Of a DNA stretch of 64,000 bases, positions 43,410 to 53,480 are shown in pieces (the stretch's first letter is position 1; the number at the start of each line of letters is the position of its first letter). Source of the DNA: Acinetobacter sp. Ver3 (lineage in GTDB: Bacteria; Pseudomonadota; Gammaproteobacteria; Pseudomonadales; Moraxellaceae); the NCBI RefSeq assembly GCF_000632455.1, contig NZ_JFYL01000004.1, positions 35,490 to 99,489 on the forward strand, given 5' to 3'. The notes under the pieces are model-generated. The model saw nothing but the letters and a program-made list of their open reading frames with translations, did not search any database and was not told the DNA's origin. Both the position numbers and the translations under genes were made by a program.

Positions 43410-45134
43410 TTATTCCTCAAAATTACGTTGATGCAGTTGGAAATATGCACCACGCAAATCGAGTAATTCCTGATGTGTTCCCTGCTCTAATATCCGACCT
43501 TTATCCATTACCACAATAAGATCTGCATTCTCAATCGTTGATAATCGATGTGCAATGACAATCGTTGTCCGATCCTGCATAGCTGCATCAAAAGCACGCT
43601 GAATAAAGTATTCAGACTCATTGTCTAATGCGCTTGTCGCTTCATCAAGAATTAAAATTGGAGCATTTTTTAAGATTGCGCGAGCAATTGCAATACGCTG
43701 TCTTTGTCCGCCAGATAAATTTAAACCTTGAGCACCTAATGGTGTGTCATAGCCTTGAGGCAGTGCCATAATAAAGTCATGGGCATAAGCAGCTTTCGCA
43801 GCAGCAATAATCTGCTCTTCCGAAGCATCTTGTAACTGACCATAAGCAATATTCTCACGAACAGTTCGGTTAAACAGCACGACTTGCTGATTGACCATAG
43901 CCACTTGTGAGCGTAACGCTGTAACTTCGATATCTTGAATATCATGGCCATCGAATTTGATTGACCCTGAACTTAATTCTTGAAAACGAACCAATAAGTT
44001 AACTAAAGAAGACTTACCAGCCCCCGAACGCCCCACCAACGCTACAGTCTGCCCAGCTTTAACATTTAAATTGAAATCATGAATGGCATGAAAACCATCG
44101 CTATATGTTAAATTTGCCTGATTAAATTCAATATTGCCTTTGAGTTGTGGTTTTAACTGCCCTTCATTTTTTTCTTCAGGCATATCCAATAATTCAAATA
44201 CTGAATGTGCTGCAGCCATTCCTCGCTGTAATTTTTCATTGATATCGGTTAAAGCTTTAATCGGCTTACTCAACATACCGGCTGCAGTAATATACGCAAC
44301 AAACTGACCCGCTGAAGTATCCTGTAATATCTCAGGTCTTAAAGCAATCCAAATCACAATACTTAAAGCGATCGCCATAATAAGTTGTACAACAGGACTA
44401 TTTAATTGTTGTACTGCAACCATTTTTAAACCACGACGCAAGTTTTCGAGTGAGGTTTCTTTAAAACGAGTTTGCTCGTATGCCTGTCCACCAAACCCTT
44501 TAACAACCAGATTACCATTCACGGTTTCTTGCACTACATGGTTTACATCACCCATCGTATCTTGCACTTGAGTAGACAGCTTACGCATACGTTTAGCAGC
44601 TTTTCTAATCAACAAACCGATTAATGGCGCAAAAATCAAAATACATAAAGTCAAGCGCCAGTTGGAATAGAACAAATATCCTAACAGCGCAATGGTGATC
44701 AAACCTTGTTGTAATAAGGTTCTTAATGACTCCGTTGAGGCAGCAGTCAGCTGTTCAACGTTGTACATAATTTTGGCAGTAATATGACCACTAGTGTTAT
44801 CTAAATAATATTGCGACGGCAATCGCATTAATTTAGCAAAAACTTCTTGGCGAATATTAAAAATTAGATTTCGAGAAATCACCGAAGTGTAGTATCCACC
44901 TAGAAATAGCCCCACTCCTCGTACAAACATCAAAACCACAACCAAAAATGGGAATAAGTTCGTGAAACTTCGATCCTGTTCTTGAATGGCATTGATAATA
45001 TGCTCTAATAATTTCGCAACAGAAACTTCAGTCGCGGCATTCAGCACAAAACCAAATACAACAATCAATGCAATCGTCCAGTACTGTTTTAAGTAACTCA
45101 ACAAACGCATATAAACTTTAAAATCTTGCTTCAC
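43410..45134 (-). CDS. msbA: Lipid A export permease/ATP-binding protein MsbA
   Basis: A 574-aa half-transporter flipping lipid A-core across the inner membrane. Six transmembrane helices lie in residues 1-320; the ATPase has Walker A GRSGAGKSS, signature LSGGQRQRIAIARA, Walker [14 protein letters not shown] and switch His in VIAHRLSTIE. Length and motifs match MsbA, and the adjacent lpxK supports it. 232 nt separate it from parB; no ORF was found in that gap. Confidence 0.95.
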   Translation of the reverse strand: MKQDFKVYMRLLSYLKQYWTIALIVVFGFVLNAATEVSVAKLLEHIINAIQEQDRSFTNLFPFLVVVLMFVRGVGLFLGGYYTSVISRNLIFNIRQEVFAKLMRLPSQYYLDNTSGHITAKIMYNVEQLTAASTESLRTLLQQGLITIALLGYLFYSNWRLTLCILIFAPLIGLLIRKAAKRMRKLSTQVQDTMGDVNHVVQETVNGNLVVKGFGGQAYEQTRFKETSLENLRRGLKMVAVQQLNSPVVQLIMAIALSIVIWIALRPEILQDTSAGQFVAYITAAGMLSKPIKALTDINEKLQRGMAAAHSVFELLDMPEEKNEGQLKPQLKGNIEFNQANLTYSDGFHAIHDFNLNVKAGQTVALVGRSGAGKSSLVNLLVRFQELSSGSIKFDGHDIQDIEVTALRSQVAMVNQQVVLFNRTVRENIAYGQLQDASEEQIIAAAKAAYAHDFIMALPQGYDTPLGAQGLNLSGGQRQRIAIARAILKNAPILILDEATSALDNESEYFIQRAFDAAMQDRTTIVIAHRLSTIENADLIVVMDKGRILEQGTHQELLDLRGAYFQLHQRNFEE

Positions 45135-45367
45135 TCACAACCTCTAATTGGTACGGTATCCTTAAACACCTAAACAGATTCAGCACGTATGCAATTTAAT
45201 CATACATAATTCGAACATCGAATGCTAAAGTCTGCCCCACTCTAAAATCAATGACCTGATTGTATGGAATGATCAAAGTAAACCTTAGCTCAATTGGAGT
45301 ATTGAGACCTAAATGACTTAAATCTCAAACTCATCTAAATAAATCACATTTACTGCTTTTAAATTAA

Positions 45368-46258
45368 TTATTTTTCATCTAAACAGATATTTAGAATACC
45401 ATCTAACTCATCAAGTGAGTGATAATGAATCACAAGCTTACCTTTACCTTGCTTATTGTGATCAATTTTAACATCTGCACTGAAACGTTCAGAAAGACGC
45501 TGAGTCAGTTGCTCTAAATCAGCTGAAATTGATGGTTTTGGCTTATCCTGTTTTGGTGCATTAAAATCACGCACTAACTGTTCTGTTTGACGAACAGAAA
45601 GGTTTTTTTCAATGACAATTTTTGCAATTTCAATTTGGTCTTTTGCACGCAAAGTCAATATTGCACGCGCATGCCCCATATCTAATTGACCTTGTTGGAT
45701 ATGGTCTTTAATCGGATCCGCTAAGCTTAATAAGCGCAATAAATTACTTACTGTAGTACGTGCCTTGCCCACTGTTTCAGCAATTTCTTGGTGACTTAAT
45801 CCAAACTCTTCATGAAAACGCTGCAATGCCATAGCTTGATCAATTGGATTTAAATCTTGGCGTTGAATGTTTTCAATTAATGCCAACGCAATTGCAACTT
45901 GATCTGACAAATCACGAACAATTGCAGGAACTTCATTTAGTCCAGCGATTTGAGCTGCTCGCCAACGGCGCTCCCCTGCAATAATTTCATATTGATGCAC
46001 ATCATCCTCAATTGGACGAATGACAATCGGCTGCATGATGCCATGCTTTTTAATAGAAGATGCTAATTCCTGAAGGTCTTCTTCATGAATAAAACGTCGC
46101 GGCTGATAATTACCACGTTTAAGAAGTTTGACATCTACTTGTTTGAGCTGACCATGATCTAATGACTGTGCTTCTAATTGTAATTTTTCTTTTTGAATAG
46201 AGCCCAATAACGCATCTAAGCCACGACCCTTTGCTAAGCCTCTTTTCTTCACGGTCAT
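45368..46258 (-). CDS. parB: Chromosome partitioning protein ParB
   Basis: A 296-aa ParB/Spo0J CTP-switch protein. The nuclease-like N-terminal domain has YEIIAGERRWRAAQIAG (CTP-binding box) near 89; the HTH has LSHQEIAETVGKARTTVSNLLRLL near 153; the C-terminal region dimerises. It loads on parS and slides as a clamp. No parS-like 16-bp palindrome was noticed by eye in the neighbourhood. The start overlaps parA's stop by 4 nt. Confidence 0.95.
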   Translation of the reverse strand: MTVKKRGLAKGRGLDALLGSIQKEKLQLEAQSLDHGQLKQVDVKLLKRGNYQPRRFIHEEDLQELASSIKKHGIMQPIVIRPIEDDVHQYEIIAGERRWRAAQIAGLNEVPAIVRDLSDQVAIALALIENIQRQDLNPIDQAMALQRFHEEFGLSHQEIAETVGKARTTVSNLLRLLSLADPIKDHIQQGQLDMGHARAILTLRAKDQIEIAKIVIEKNLSVRQTEQLVRDFNAPKQDKPKPSISADLEQLTQRLSERFSADVKIDHNKQGKGKLVIHYHSLDELDGILNICLDEK

Positions 46259-47037
46259 GCTTTACTTCCTTTTTTCACTTTGGTTTTTTTTAACATTTCA
46301 GCAGCAAGATTCAAATAAGCCACTGCACCCTTAGAACTTTTTTCAAAATAAATAATCGGTAACCCATGTGCTGGCGCTTCCGCTAAACGCACATTTCGAG
46401 GAATAACCGTTTCGTATAATTTTTTACCAAAATACTGCTCCAACTCATCCGACACATCACGTGTCAGCGCATTTCGAGCATCGTACATGGTACGCAATAC
46501 ACCAATGATTTCTAAATCAGGATTTAACGCTTGTTGAATACGATCAATCGTTTGTGTTAAATCTGCCAAGCCTTCCAGGGCATAATATTCACACTGCATT
46601 GGAATGATCACGCTTTTAACAGCAGCCAATGCATTTACCGTGATCAAACTTAAGCTTGGTGCACAATCCACAATGATGTAATCAAACTTATCTTCAATTT
46701 GTTGGATCGCATCACGCAGAATAAATTCACGACCGTCTTGCTCAGCAATGGCTAATTCAACACCTGCTAAATCACGATTGGAGCCGAGTACACGATATCC
46801 AACTTCAGCTTTAGTGATGGCCGTTTCAATTGGCACTTCACCCAATAAAACATCAGTCACTGAGTATAAGAGATCATTCTTTTGAATACCTGAACCCATA
46901 GTGGCATTGCCTTGAGAGTCCATATCAATCAACAATACTCGCTTTTTAAGCACTGCTAATGATGCAGCCAAATTTACAGCAGTCGTGGTTTTACCTACGC
47001 CACCTTTTTGGTTCGCAATAGCAATAATTTGAGCCAT
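46255..47037 (-). CDS. parA: Chromosome partitioning ATPase ParA
   Basis: A 260-aa deviant-Walker ATPase: KGGVGKTTTAVNLAASLA near residue 11, VDCAPSLSLITVNAL near 124. It forms nucleoid-bound gradients that pull ParB-parS complexes. It is behind rsmG by 23 nt and coupled to parB, the classic rsmG-parA-parB order close to the replication origin in many bacteria. Confidence 0.95.
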   Translation of the reverse strand: MAQIIAIANQKGGVGKTTTAVNLAASLAVLKKRVLLIDMDSQGNATMGSGIQKNDLLYSVTDVLLGEVPIETAITKAEVGYRVLGSNRDLAGVELAIAEQDGREFILRDAIQQIEDKFDYIIVDCAPSLSLITVNALAAVKSVIIPMQCEYYALEGLADLTQTIDRIQQALNPDLEIIGVLRTMYDARNALTRDVSDELEQYFGKKLYETVIPRNVRLAEAPAHGLPIIYFEKSSKGAVAYLNLAAEMLKKTKVKKGSKA

Positions 47038-47060
47038 GGTAACCCCAATCCCTAGAATTT

Positions 47061-47693
47061 TTAAATTTGTTTAAGTAGCAATAAATGACGTTGTTCATCT
47101 AAACGTGGAACGTGAAGCTCAATAATTTCGCAACTCAACTCATCTTTATGGTTTTCAATTTCCTCAGCAGGAATTAAACCTTTCATAGAAGCAATAATAC
47201 TGTTTTCATGCATAAAAGGACGAGAAGCAGTAATAAAATCTGTCAGTGAGGCGAAAGCACGACTGGTAATTACATCGAATTTACCCAGTTCATTAATACT
47301 CTCTTCATTCTCTACTCGAGTTTGAACTGCCACAACATTTTTTAGTTTTAAATCAGCAATGAACTGTTTGAGAAAACGAATTTTTTTTCCATTCGAATCT
47401 AGAAGCACACAGCTTCGCTCAGGTTGACATAGCGCGATGATCATCCCTGGCATACCACCACCGGTACCAATATCAAGCAATCGCCCTTCAGGCAAGTCTT
47501 TCAAGATACTGAGGCTATCCAACAAATGTTTAACTAACATTTCTTTAGGATCACGAATCGCGGTCAAGTTGTACGCCTTATTCCACAATACAAGCGCATC
47601 TTGATATTTTAATAATAGATTCAACGCCTCATCACTGAGTGATAAACCTAGTTTTTGACTACCTTGTTGTAACTCATGAAAAAAAGGATGCAT
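47061..47693 (-). CDS. rsmG: 16S rRNA (guanine-N7)-methyltransferase RsmG
   Basis: A 210-aa SAM methyltransferase that methylates G527 in 16S rRNA; loss gives low-level streptomycin resistance. LLDIGTGGGMPGMIIAL near residue 70 is the SAM motif; HLLDSLSIL and ITSRAFASLTDF are family segments. The start MHPFFHELQQG (47693) was chosen by family resemblance; a start 18 nt upstream is possible. First of the rsmG-parA-parB group. Confidence 0.95.
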   Translation of the reverse strand: MHPFFHELQQGSQKLGLSLSDEALNLLLKYQDALVLWNKAYNLTAIRDPKEMLVKHLLDSLSILKDLPEGRLLDIGTGGGMPGMIIALCQPERSCVLLDSNGKKIRFLKQFIADLKLKNVVAVQTRVENEESINELGKFDVITSRAFASLTDFITASRPFMHENSIIASMKGLIPAEEIENHKDELSCEIIELHVPRLDEQRHLLLLKQI

Positions 47694-47778
47694 AAACAGT
47701 AAACATCTCAATAAAATTAATCAAAGTATACCGTTTTATGCATCGTGGAACACTATTTAACGCTTAGTGAATACTCAC

Positions 47779-48468
47779 TTAGTTAAATTGTCCTTCTCGA
47801 ATTTGCTGATCCAACTGCATCAACCTTTCTGGAGTACCCACATCCACCCATGTTTCTGCCATTTTTGCAGCAGAAATTCTGTGGTTGTGCATAGCATCTT
47901 TAAGCAAAGGTGCTAAAGGACGCTTGCCCCATTCTAGTCCTTCGAATAAACGAGGATGAATCACCGCAATACCACTATAAGTCAGATTTTCGCCCTCTTT
48001 TTCTTGCTCAAAAGTATAAGCACGACCATCTAATAGTGTGAAATCACCTTGAGGGTGTTGTAGCGGATTTGGCACAAGTACTAAGTGTGCTAGATCTTCT
48101 TGTAAATCAAGCTCAAGCAACTGAGCAAAATCAAACTGAGTCCACACATCCCCATTGACGAGGATAAATGGTTCTTCACCCAACAAGGGCAAAGCATTGA
48201 TGATACCACCAGCTGTCTCCAAACCCTCATCTTCACGCGTCCAGCGAATGTTCACACCAAACTGAGAACCATCGCCTAAAGCACCGATCAATGTGTCGGC
48301 CAGCCATGCGGAATTAATAATAATTTCACTAATACCAATCGACTTAAGTTTTTCAATATGCCATACAATTAAAGGCTTTCCACCCACTTCCAATAGTGGC
48401 TTTGGTTTATAAAGCGTCAAGGGACGCATACGGTTACCCAGACCCGCTGCTAAAATCATAGCTTTCAT
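47779..48468 (-). CDS. murU: N-acetylmuramate alpha-1-phosphate uridylyltransferase
   Basis: A 229-aa nucleotidyltransferase. LAAGLGNRMRPLTLYKPKPLL near the start is the nucleotide-binding motif, and FILVNGDVWTQFD carries the metal Asp. With AmgK it forms the MurNAc recycling bypass in pseudomonads and Acinetobacter, making UDP-MurNAc without MurA, which lowers sensitivity to fosfomycin. Its start overlaps the amgK stop by 4 nt. Confidence 0.9.
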   Translation of the reverse strand: MKAMILAAGLGNRMRPLTLYKPKPLLEVGGKPLIVWHIEKLKSIGISEIIINSAWLADTLIGALGDGSQFGVNIRWTREDEGLETAGGIINALPLLGEEPFILVNGDVWTQFDFAQLLELDLQEDLAHLVLVPNPLQHPQGDFTLLDGRAYTFEQEKEGENLTYSGIAVIHPRLFEGLEWGKRPLAPLLKDAMHNHRISAAKMAETWVDVGTPERLMQLDQQIREGQFN

Positions 48469-49481
48469 GCAGCTACTACCTCATAGTGACCATATTTGGC
48501 TTCAAATGCATGAAGCACTTTATCTTCAACCCATTGAATAAATGGAGTGAGTTCAGCGTAGGGCTTCGACTCTTCGAGTAAATACCACATGACACGAGGC
48601 AGATCTTTTAAATAGCCCGACTTTCCATCACGTTCAAACAATCGCACAAAAATACCTAAAATCTTCAAATGACGTTGAATCGCCATGAAGTCAGCATCTT
48701 GAATAAAGCGCTCTAAATCACGATCAATTTTTGAATCATCTGGTAATAATTCATAGAAAGTTTTAAACCATTGTTTTACGCGTGCTGGAGGCCATTGCAC
48801 GTATGCATCACGTGTAATTGAAATCAAGTCGTAGGTATCCGCACCGATTACCGCATCTTGAAAATCAATTACGCCTTGTTCTTGTTCATCATTCAACAAC
48901 ATGAGATTACGACTGTGAAAGTCTCGATGAACAATTACTTGTGGTTGAGCTAAAGCCGCATTTGCCAATATCGCAAAAGTACGCTTAATCAAACCTTGTT
49001 CATCAGCATTTAATCGAATATTTAATGATGGAAGCAACCAATCTGTGAATAACTCCATTTCACTGATTAATTTTTCGTAACTATATTCTGGAAACTGATC
49101 CACACCATGAATAGACTGTAATTGAATGAGTTGTTTAAAACTCTGTAAATAATGCTGATCTACCGTGTCATTGTTTAAATGGTTCGCTAAAAGCTCATCC
49201 CCAAAATCTTCTAGAAGCAATAACCCTTGCTCTAAATCCTTTGCAACAATATGTGGAACACGAACTCCATGACGATCAAAGAACTCATCAATCGTCACAA
49301 AAGGTACACAATCTTCTTTTTCTGGAGGTGCATCCATTAACATAAATGATTTATTATTCAAGGTGATTCGCGCATAGCGACGGAAACTAGCATCGCCTGC
49401 TAAATATTTTATTTCGAACTGCTCTGATTGAAGTACAGATTGCACCCACGTATGTATCAATTGTTCACGTTGTGTATTCAT
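48465..49481 (-). CDS. amgK: N-acetylmuramate/N-acetylglucosamine anomeric kinase
   Basis: A 338-aa aminoglycoside-phosphotransferase-fold kinase which phosphorylates the anomeric carbon of MurNAc or GlcNAc. Motifs: LAGDASFRRYARI near 27, VIVHRDFHSRNLML near 185 (catalytic Asp and Asn), GVIDFQDAVIGADTYDL near 207 (metal Asp). Adjacent to murU, and divergent from lptD; the same layout occurs in pseudomonads. The 119-nt gap to lptD must carry both promoters. Confidence 0.9.
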   Translation of the reverse strand: MNTQREQLIHTWVQSVLQSEQFEIKYLAGDASFRRYARITLNNKSFMLMDAPPEKEDCVPFVTIDEFFDRHGVRVPHIVAKDLEQGLLLLEDFGDELLANHLNNDTVDQHYLQSFKQLIQLQSIHGVDQFPEYSYEKLISEMELFTDWLLPSLNIRLNADEQGLIKRTFAILANAALAQPQVIVHRDFHSRNLMLLNDEQEQGVIDFQDAVIGADTYDLISITRDAYVQWPPARVKQWFKTFYELLPDDSKIDRDLERFIQDADFMAIQRHLKILGIFVRLFERDGKSGYLKDLPRVMWYLLEESKPYAELTPFIQWVEDKVLHAFEAKYGHYEVVAA

Positions 49482-49600
49482 TTGCTATAAATTCTAGTAC
49501 AGGCTGAATATTTAAAGTGCTAAGTGTAGCCACTAATCCGTTTTTTCTCTATGATGCGACAATAATTAATTGCAATTTGCATACTTGGTTAATGATATAA

Positions 49601-52075
49601 ATGAAGCATCAGTTTACTTTCAGCCCTTTGGCGACTGCTATTTTAACCTTATTGTGTGGTAGCACAGTCTCAAGTTATGCCGACTCTAAAGACAGTACAA
49701 CTGAGGTGGATAATCAAGCACTTCAAACTGCAATCAAAGAAAGCTACCCTGGTCAGCGCTTCTTTGATCAATATTATGTCAATAAAAATTCAGCTGAAGC
49801 ACAACAACGTAGCACGTTCTCCCCAAGCTCGAAATTTTGTGCTCAAACTTGGTTGACACCAATCAGCCCTGATACTAAAGCTGTTGATCCCGAGCAAGCA
49901 ACATCGATCATCACCGCTGATCGTGCATATTACAATCCAAATGGTGATTCAGAATTAGAAGGCAATGTCATCATCGATCAGCAAGGTCGCATGGTTCGTG
50001 CGGATAAAATTAAAATTGACAATACTCAAACTCATGCCAAAGCTTCTGGCAATGTACAGTTGGCACAAGCGGGTTTATTGGCTCAAAGTGATCAAATTGA
50101 CTACAATTTAAAAACCCAAACGGGACGCCTCAATAACAGCTTTTATATTTCAGAAGCGACACATGGGCATGGTCGTGCAGAAAATATTGAGCGCACCTCA
50201 CCCAATATTTTACTCCTTCAGAATGCAACTTATAGCACGTGTCCACCTGAGCAAAACCCAACATGGAAGATTCAAGCCAATTCGATTGAGTTAAATCAAG
50301 ACACTGGTCGTGGCGTAACCAAAGGCACTAAACTATATATTAAAAATACACCAGTGCTGGCTGTGCCATATTTTAATTTCCCTATTGATGATCGTCGTAC
50401 CACTGGCTTATTAAACCCAGGTTTTGGTTATACAAACGATGGTGGTTTAGAACTTGAAGCGCCAATTTATCTCAATTTAGCACCCAATTATGATGCGACT
50501 ATCACTCCACGTTTCATTGGCGGTCGTGGATTAATGGCTGAGGGTGAGTTCAGATATCTGACTGAACAATATGGTGGCGGTCGTATTTGGGGTGGTTATT
50601 TAGCACAAGATCGTAAATATGATGATGAAGATCGCAAAGATTTACACCTCTTGCACAATTGGAAAATCAATGACCAATGGACGACCAATTTAGAATATAA
50701 CTATGTTTCTGATAAAGACTTCTTTGCCGATCTAGACAGCAATCCGAATACAAGAACAGAGTTAAACCAACGCCGCGCTTGGGATCTTAATTACGCGAAT
50801 GGAATTCCAGGGTTACGCGCGCAACTCAAAGTTGAAGACTTCCAGACGCTAGACCCTGATGTTGATGATGTTGATCGCCCCTATGCACGACTACCGCAAT
50901 TGCTTGTCAATTATATCACTGGTAATCCGCAAGGACTGGAATATGAATTTAATAACGATACAGCATATTTCCAAAAAGATATTAATGACTTAAATGCTTC
51001 AGACAACTCAAATATGGACACCATTTATCAACCAAGTGGTACACGTCTTTATAATGAGTTTTCTGCTCGATATAACTTCCGCAATCAGTGGTCATTCTTT
51101 ATACCTCAAGCATCAGTTCGCTCTATAAATACCTTCTTTGATCAAAATACGATTGATCGTATCACTGAAGAACAAAGAAAAAATACCAAAGACAATGCAG
51201 TTATAGTTCCAGAGTTTACTTTGGATGCAGGTCTTATCTTTGAAAAAGATGGAAAATTCTTACAAACCATCACACCACGTGCATTCTATGCTTATGCACC
51301 ACACAGAAATCAAAACAGTTCACCGAACTTTGACTCAACCGCAGCGTCCCTGAATTACGATCAACTATTTAATCCACGTCGTTTTTATGGCCACGACCGC
51401 CTAGAAGATAATAACTTCTTATCACTCGGGGTAAGTTACAGCCTCTTTGATACAATCGGATTAGAACGTTTACGTGCCAGCATCGGACAAAGTTACTACT
51501 TTGAAGACCGTAAGGTGACTTTGAATAATAGTCAAAATGACCCATTTAACACTGAGCGTCAAACTGGTCCTGTGATCAGCATTGCCAGCCAGCTTTCTCA
51601 GAACTTTACTGTGAATGCAAACTCAATGTGGATGTCTAACGGAGACAATGCTCAACGTGATCTACAAGTGTATTACACAGGTGAACAAGGTAACCTATAT
51701 AACTTTGGTTATTTTAATCGTAAGCGACTTGAAGATCGTCAAGACCACTATGACCAAGTTACAGCATCCTTTATACAACCTGTGAAAGGTAATTGGAATT
51801 TGATGGGTCATATGCAATATGATCTAGACAACAGTGTTGCACGCGAGTACCTTTTAGGGATTAACTATGAGTCGTGCTGCTGGGGTGTTTCGGTCTATGG
51901 TCGCTCTTATTACAATGACTTAGATGATGTTAATGCACCAGACACCAAACAAAAACGTGCTGTAATGGCAGAGTTTACACTTAAAGGACTTGGTGGCTTA
52001 AACAGTAAGTTAAGCTCTTTACTGGAAAATCGAATCTTGGGTTTCGATAAAGTTAAACAAAATTGGACGAATTAA
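49601..52075 (+). CDS. lptD: LPS-assembly outer membrane protein LptD
   Basis: An 824-aa outer-membrane protein placing LPS in the outer leaflet. After a signal peptide (about 1-27) come an OstA/LptA-like N-terminal domain (ADRAYYNPNGDSELEGNVII) and a 26-strand barrel. The four cysteines needed for the two interdomain disulfides are present: one in KFCAQTW, one in STCPPE and a pair in ESCCWGV. The stop overlaps the surA start in TAATG. Confidence 0.95.
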   Translation: MKHQFTFSPLATAILTLLCGSTVSSYADSKDSTTEVDNQALQTAIKESYPGQRFFDQYYVNKNSAEAQQRSTFSPSSKFCAQTWLTPISPDTKAVDPEQATSIITADRAYYNPNGDSELEGNVIIDQQGRMVRADKIKIDNTQTHAKASGNVQLAQAGLLAQSDQIDYNLKTQTGRLNNSFYISEATHGHGRAENIERTSPNILLLQNATYSTCPPEQNPTWKIQANSIELNQDTGRGVTKGTKLYIKNTPVLAVPYFNFPIDDRRTTGLLNPGFGYTNDGGLELEAPIYLNLAPNYDATITPRFIGGRGLMAEGEFRYLTEQYGGGRIWGGYLAQDRKYDDEDRKDLHLLHNWKINDQWTTNLEYNYVSDKDFFADLDSNPNTRTELNQRRAWDLNYANGIPGLRAQLKVEDFQTLDPDVDDVDRPYARLPQLLVNYITGNPQGLEYEFNNDTAYFQKDINDLNASDNSNMDTIYQPSGTRLYNEFSARYNFRNQWSFFIPQASVRSINTFFDQNTIDRITEEQRKNTKDNAVIVPEFTLDAGLIFEKDGKFLQTITPRAFYAYAPHRNQNSSPNFDSTAASLNYDQLFNPRRFYGHDRLEDNNFLSLGVSYSLFDTIGLERLRASIGQSYYFEDRKVTLNNSQNDPFNTERQTGPVISIASQLSQNFTVNANSMWMSNGDNAQRDLQVYYTGEQGNLYNFGYFNRKRLEDRQDHYDQVTASFIQPVKGNWNLMGHMQYDLDNSVAREYLLGINYESCCWGVSVYGRSYYNDLDDVNAPDTKQKRAVMAEFTLKGLGGLNSKLSSLLENRILGFDKVKQNWTN

Positions 52076-53373
52076 TGAAGATGCAAAATTTAAAACAACT
52101 CTTTAAAGCTTCAGCATTAGCACTTGTTATTTCTGCATCAGTGTCAAGTTATGCAAACCCATCAGATCAAATCGTTGCTATTGTTGGCAAAAGTGCCATT
52201 TTAAAAAGTGACATTGCACAAGGTGTCGCTGAGCTACAACATCAACTTAAAGCTCAAAAACAGGATGTACCACCACTTCAGGTACTTGAAAATCAAGCTC
52301 TGAATAAACTCATCATCCAAAATGCGCAACTTGAACAAGTAAAACGCTATGGCATTCAAGTTGATGAAAAAACTTTAAATGATGCTGTGCTTAATGTTGC
52401 TCGCCAGTCGAACAGTAATAGCCTTGAAGACTTCCAGCAAAAGCTTGACCGTATGGCTCCGGGCACTTATGAAAACCTACGTGCTAAAGTCGCTGATGAT
52501 CTTGCTATTCAGCGCTTACGTCAACAACAAGTGATGTCACGCATTAAAATCAGCGACCAAGATGTTGAAAACTTCCTCAAATCACCGGAAGGTCAAGCTG
52601 CTGTGGGTACTCAAGCTCACGTCATTCACTTCAGAGTTTCAGGTGAAGCCTCTCAACAAGAACTCACTCAAGTCGCGCAACAAGTTCAAGATGCACTTCA
52701 GACTTCCAATAATGTAGACGCAATACAGAAACAATTTTCTACATCTACAATTAAAGTTGAAGGCGCAGATATGGGCTCGCGCTCAATCGCAGATATTCCA
52801 GAAGAACTTGCATCGAGTATCGCTTTAGTTTCACCAGGCAATACTACTGATTTAATTCAGGCTCGAGATGGCATCCACTTGTTGAAACTCTTAGAGCGCA
52901 AGTCAAATGAGAAAAAGACAATTGTGCCACAATACCAAACTCGCCATATTCTGATTAAGACTTCTGAAGTGGTGAGCCCTGAAAATGCCAAACAAACTAT
53001 TGACAGTATCTATAGCCGTGTAAAGGCAGGTGATGATTTTGCAGTCCTTGCTGCAACTTATTCAAATGATCCAGGTTCTGCACGTGATGGTGGTAGCTTA
53101 GGTTGGGTTTCACCAGGTATGATGGTGCCAGAGTTTGATCAAAAAATGCAGACTGCGAAAATTGGCGAAGTCAGTGAACCTTTTGAAACACAGTTTGGTT
53201 GGCATATTTTGCAAGTTACTGATGCACGTCAGCAAGACATGACTCAGGAACAGCAAAAACGCATAGCGCGCCAAATTCTTGGTGACCGTCAATTTGATGC
53301 AGAGTTAGATGGCTGGTTAAGAGAGCTTCGCGCAAGTACATACGTTGAAATTAAACAACCCAACCAAAACTAA
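52075..53373 (+). CDS. surA: Periplasmic chaperone and peptidyl-prolyl isomerase SurA
   Basis: A 432-aa periplasmic chaperone for outer-membrane proteins, notably LptD. A signal peptide ends near SSYA (about 28); the SurA N-domain (about 35-160) is followed by two parvulin domains: a diverged one (AHVIHFRVSGEA) and a canonical one (QYQTRHILIKTSE ... DPGSARDGGSLGWVSPGMMVPEF ... FGWHILQV). The start is ATG 52075 by TAATG overlap with lptD. The downstream hairpin at about 53390-53410 is a weak terminator. Confidence 0.95.
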   Translation: MKMQNLKQLFKASALALVISASVSSYANPSDQIVAIVGKSAILKSDIAQGVAELQHQLKAQKQDVPPLQVLENQALNKLIIQNAQLEQVKRYGIQVDEKTLNDAVLNVARQSNSNSLEDFQQKLDRMAPGTYENLRAKVADDLAIQRLRQQQVMSRIKISDQDVENFLKSPEGQAAVGTQAHVIHFRVSGEASQQELTQVAQQVQDALQTSNNVDAIQKQFSTSTIKVEGADMGSRSIADIPEELASSIALVSPGNTTDLIQARDGIHLLKLLERKSNEKKTIVPQYQTRHILIKTSEVVSPENAKQTIDSIYSRVKAGDDFAVLAATYSNDPGSARDGGSLGWVSPGMMVPEFDQKMQTAKIGEVSEPFETQFGWHILQVTDARQQDMTQEQQKRIARQILGDRQFDAELDGWLRELRASTYVEIKQPNQN

Positions 53374-53440
53374 TTTTTTCTTAATTGAGAGCCTCCACTA
53401 TGGGGGCTTTAATTTTAATTTTTAGGCTGTTCATATAAAA

Positions 53441-53468
53441 AAAGGCACCTTCATCAGGTGCCTTTTTG
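53441..53468. terminator. Bidirectional terminator between surA and hfq
   Basis: AAAGGCACC (53441-53449) and GGTGCCTTT (53457-53465) form a stem with a 7-nt loop, with an A-run before and T-run after it, so it serves both convergent genes. Confidence 0.85.
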
Positions 53469-53480
53469 ATTACTCAAAAA

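Noticed and set aside
45135..45367. Gap between msbA and parB as a possible parS or sRNA locus
   Set aside because: No 16-bp parS-like palindrome or terminator-ended structure could be identified by eye.
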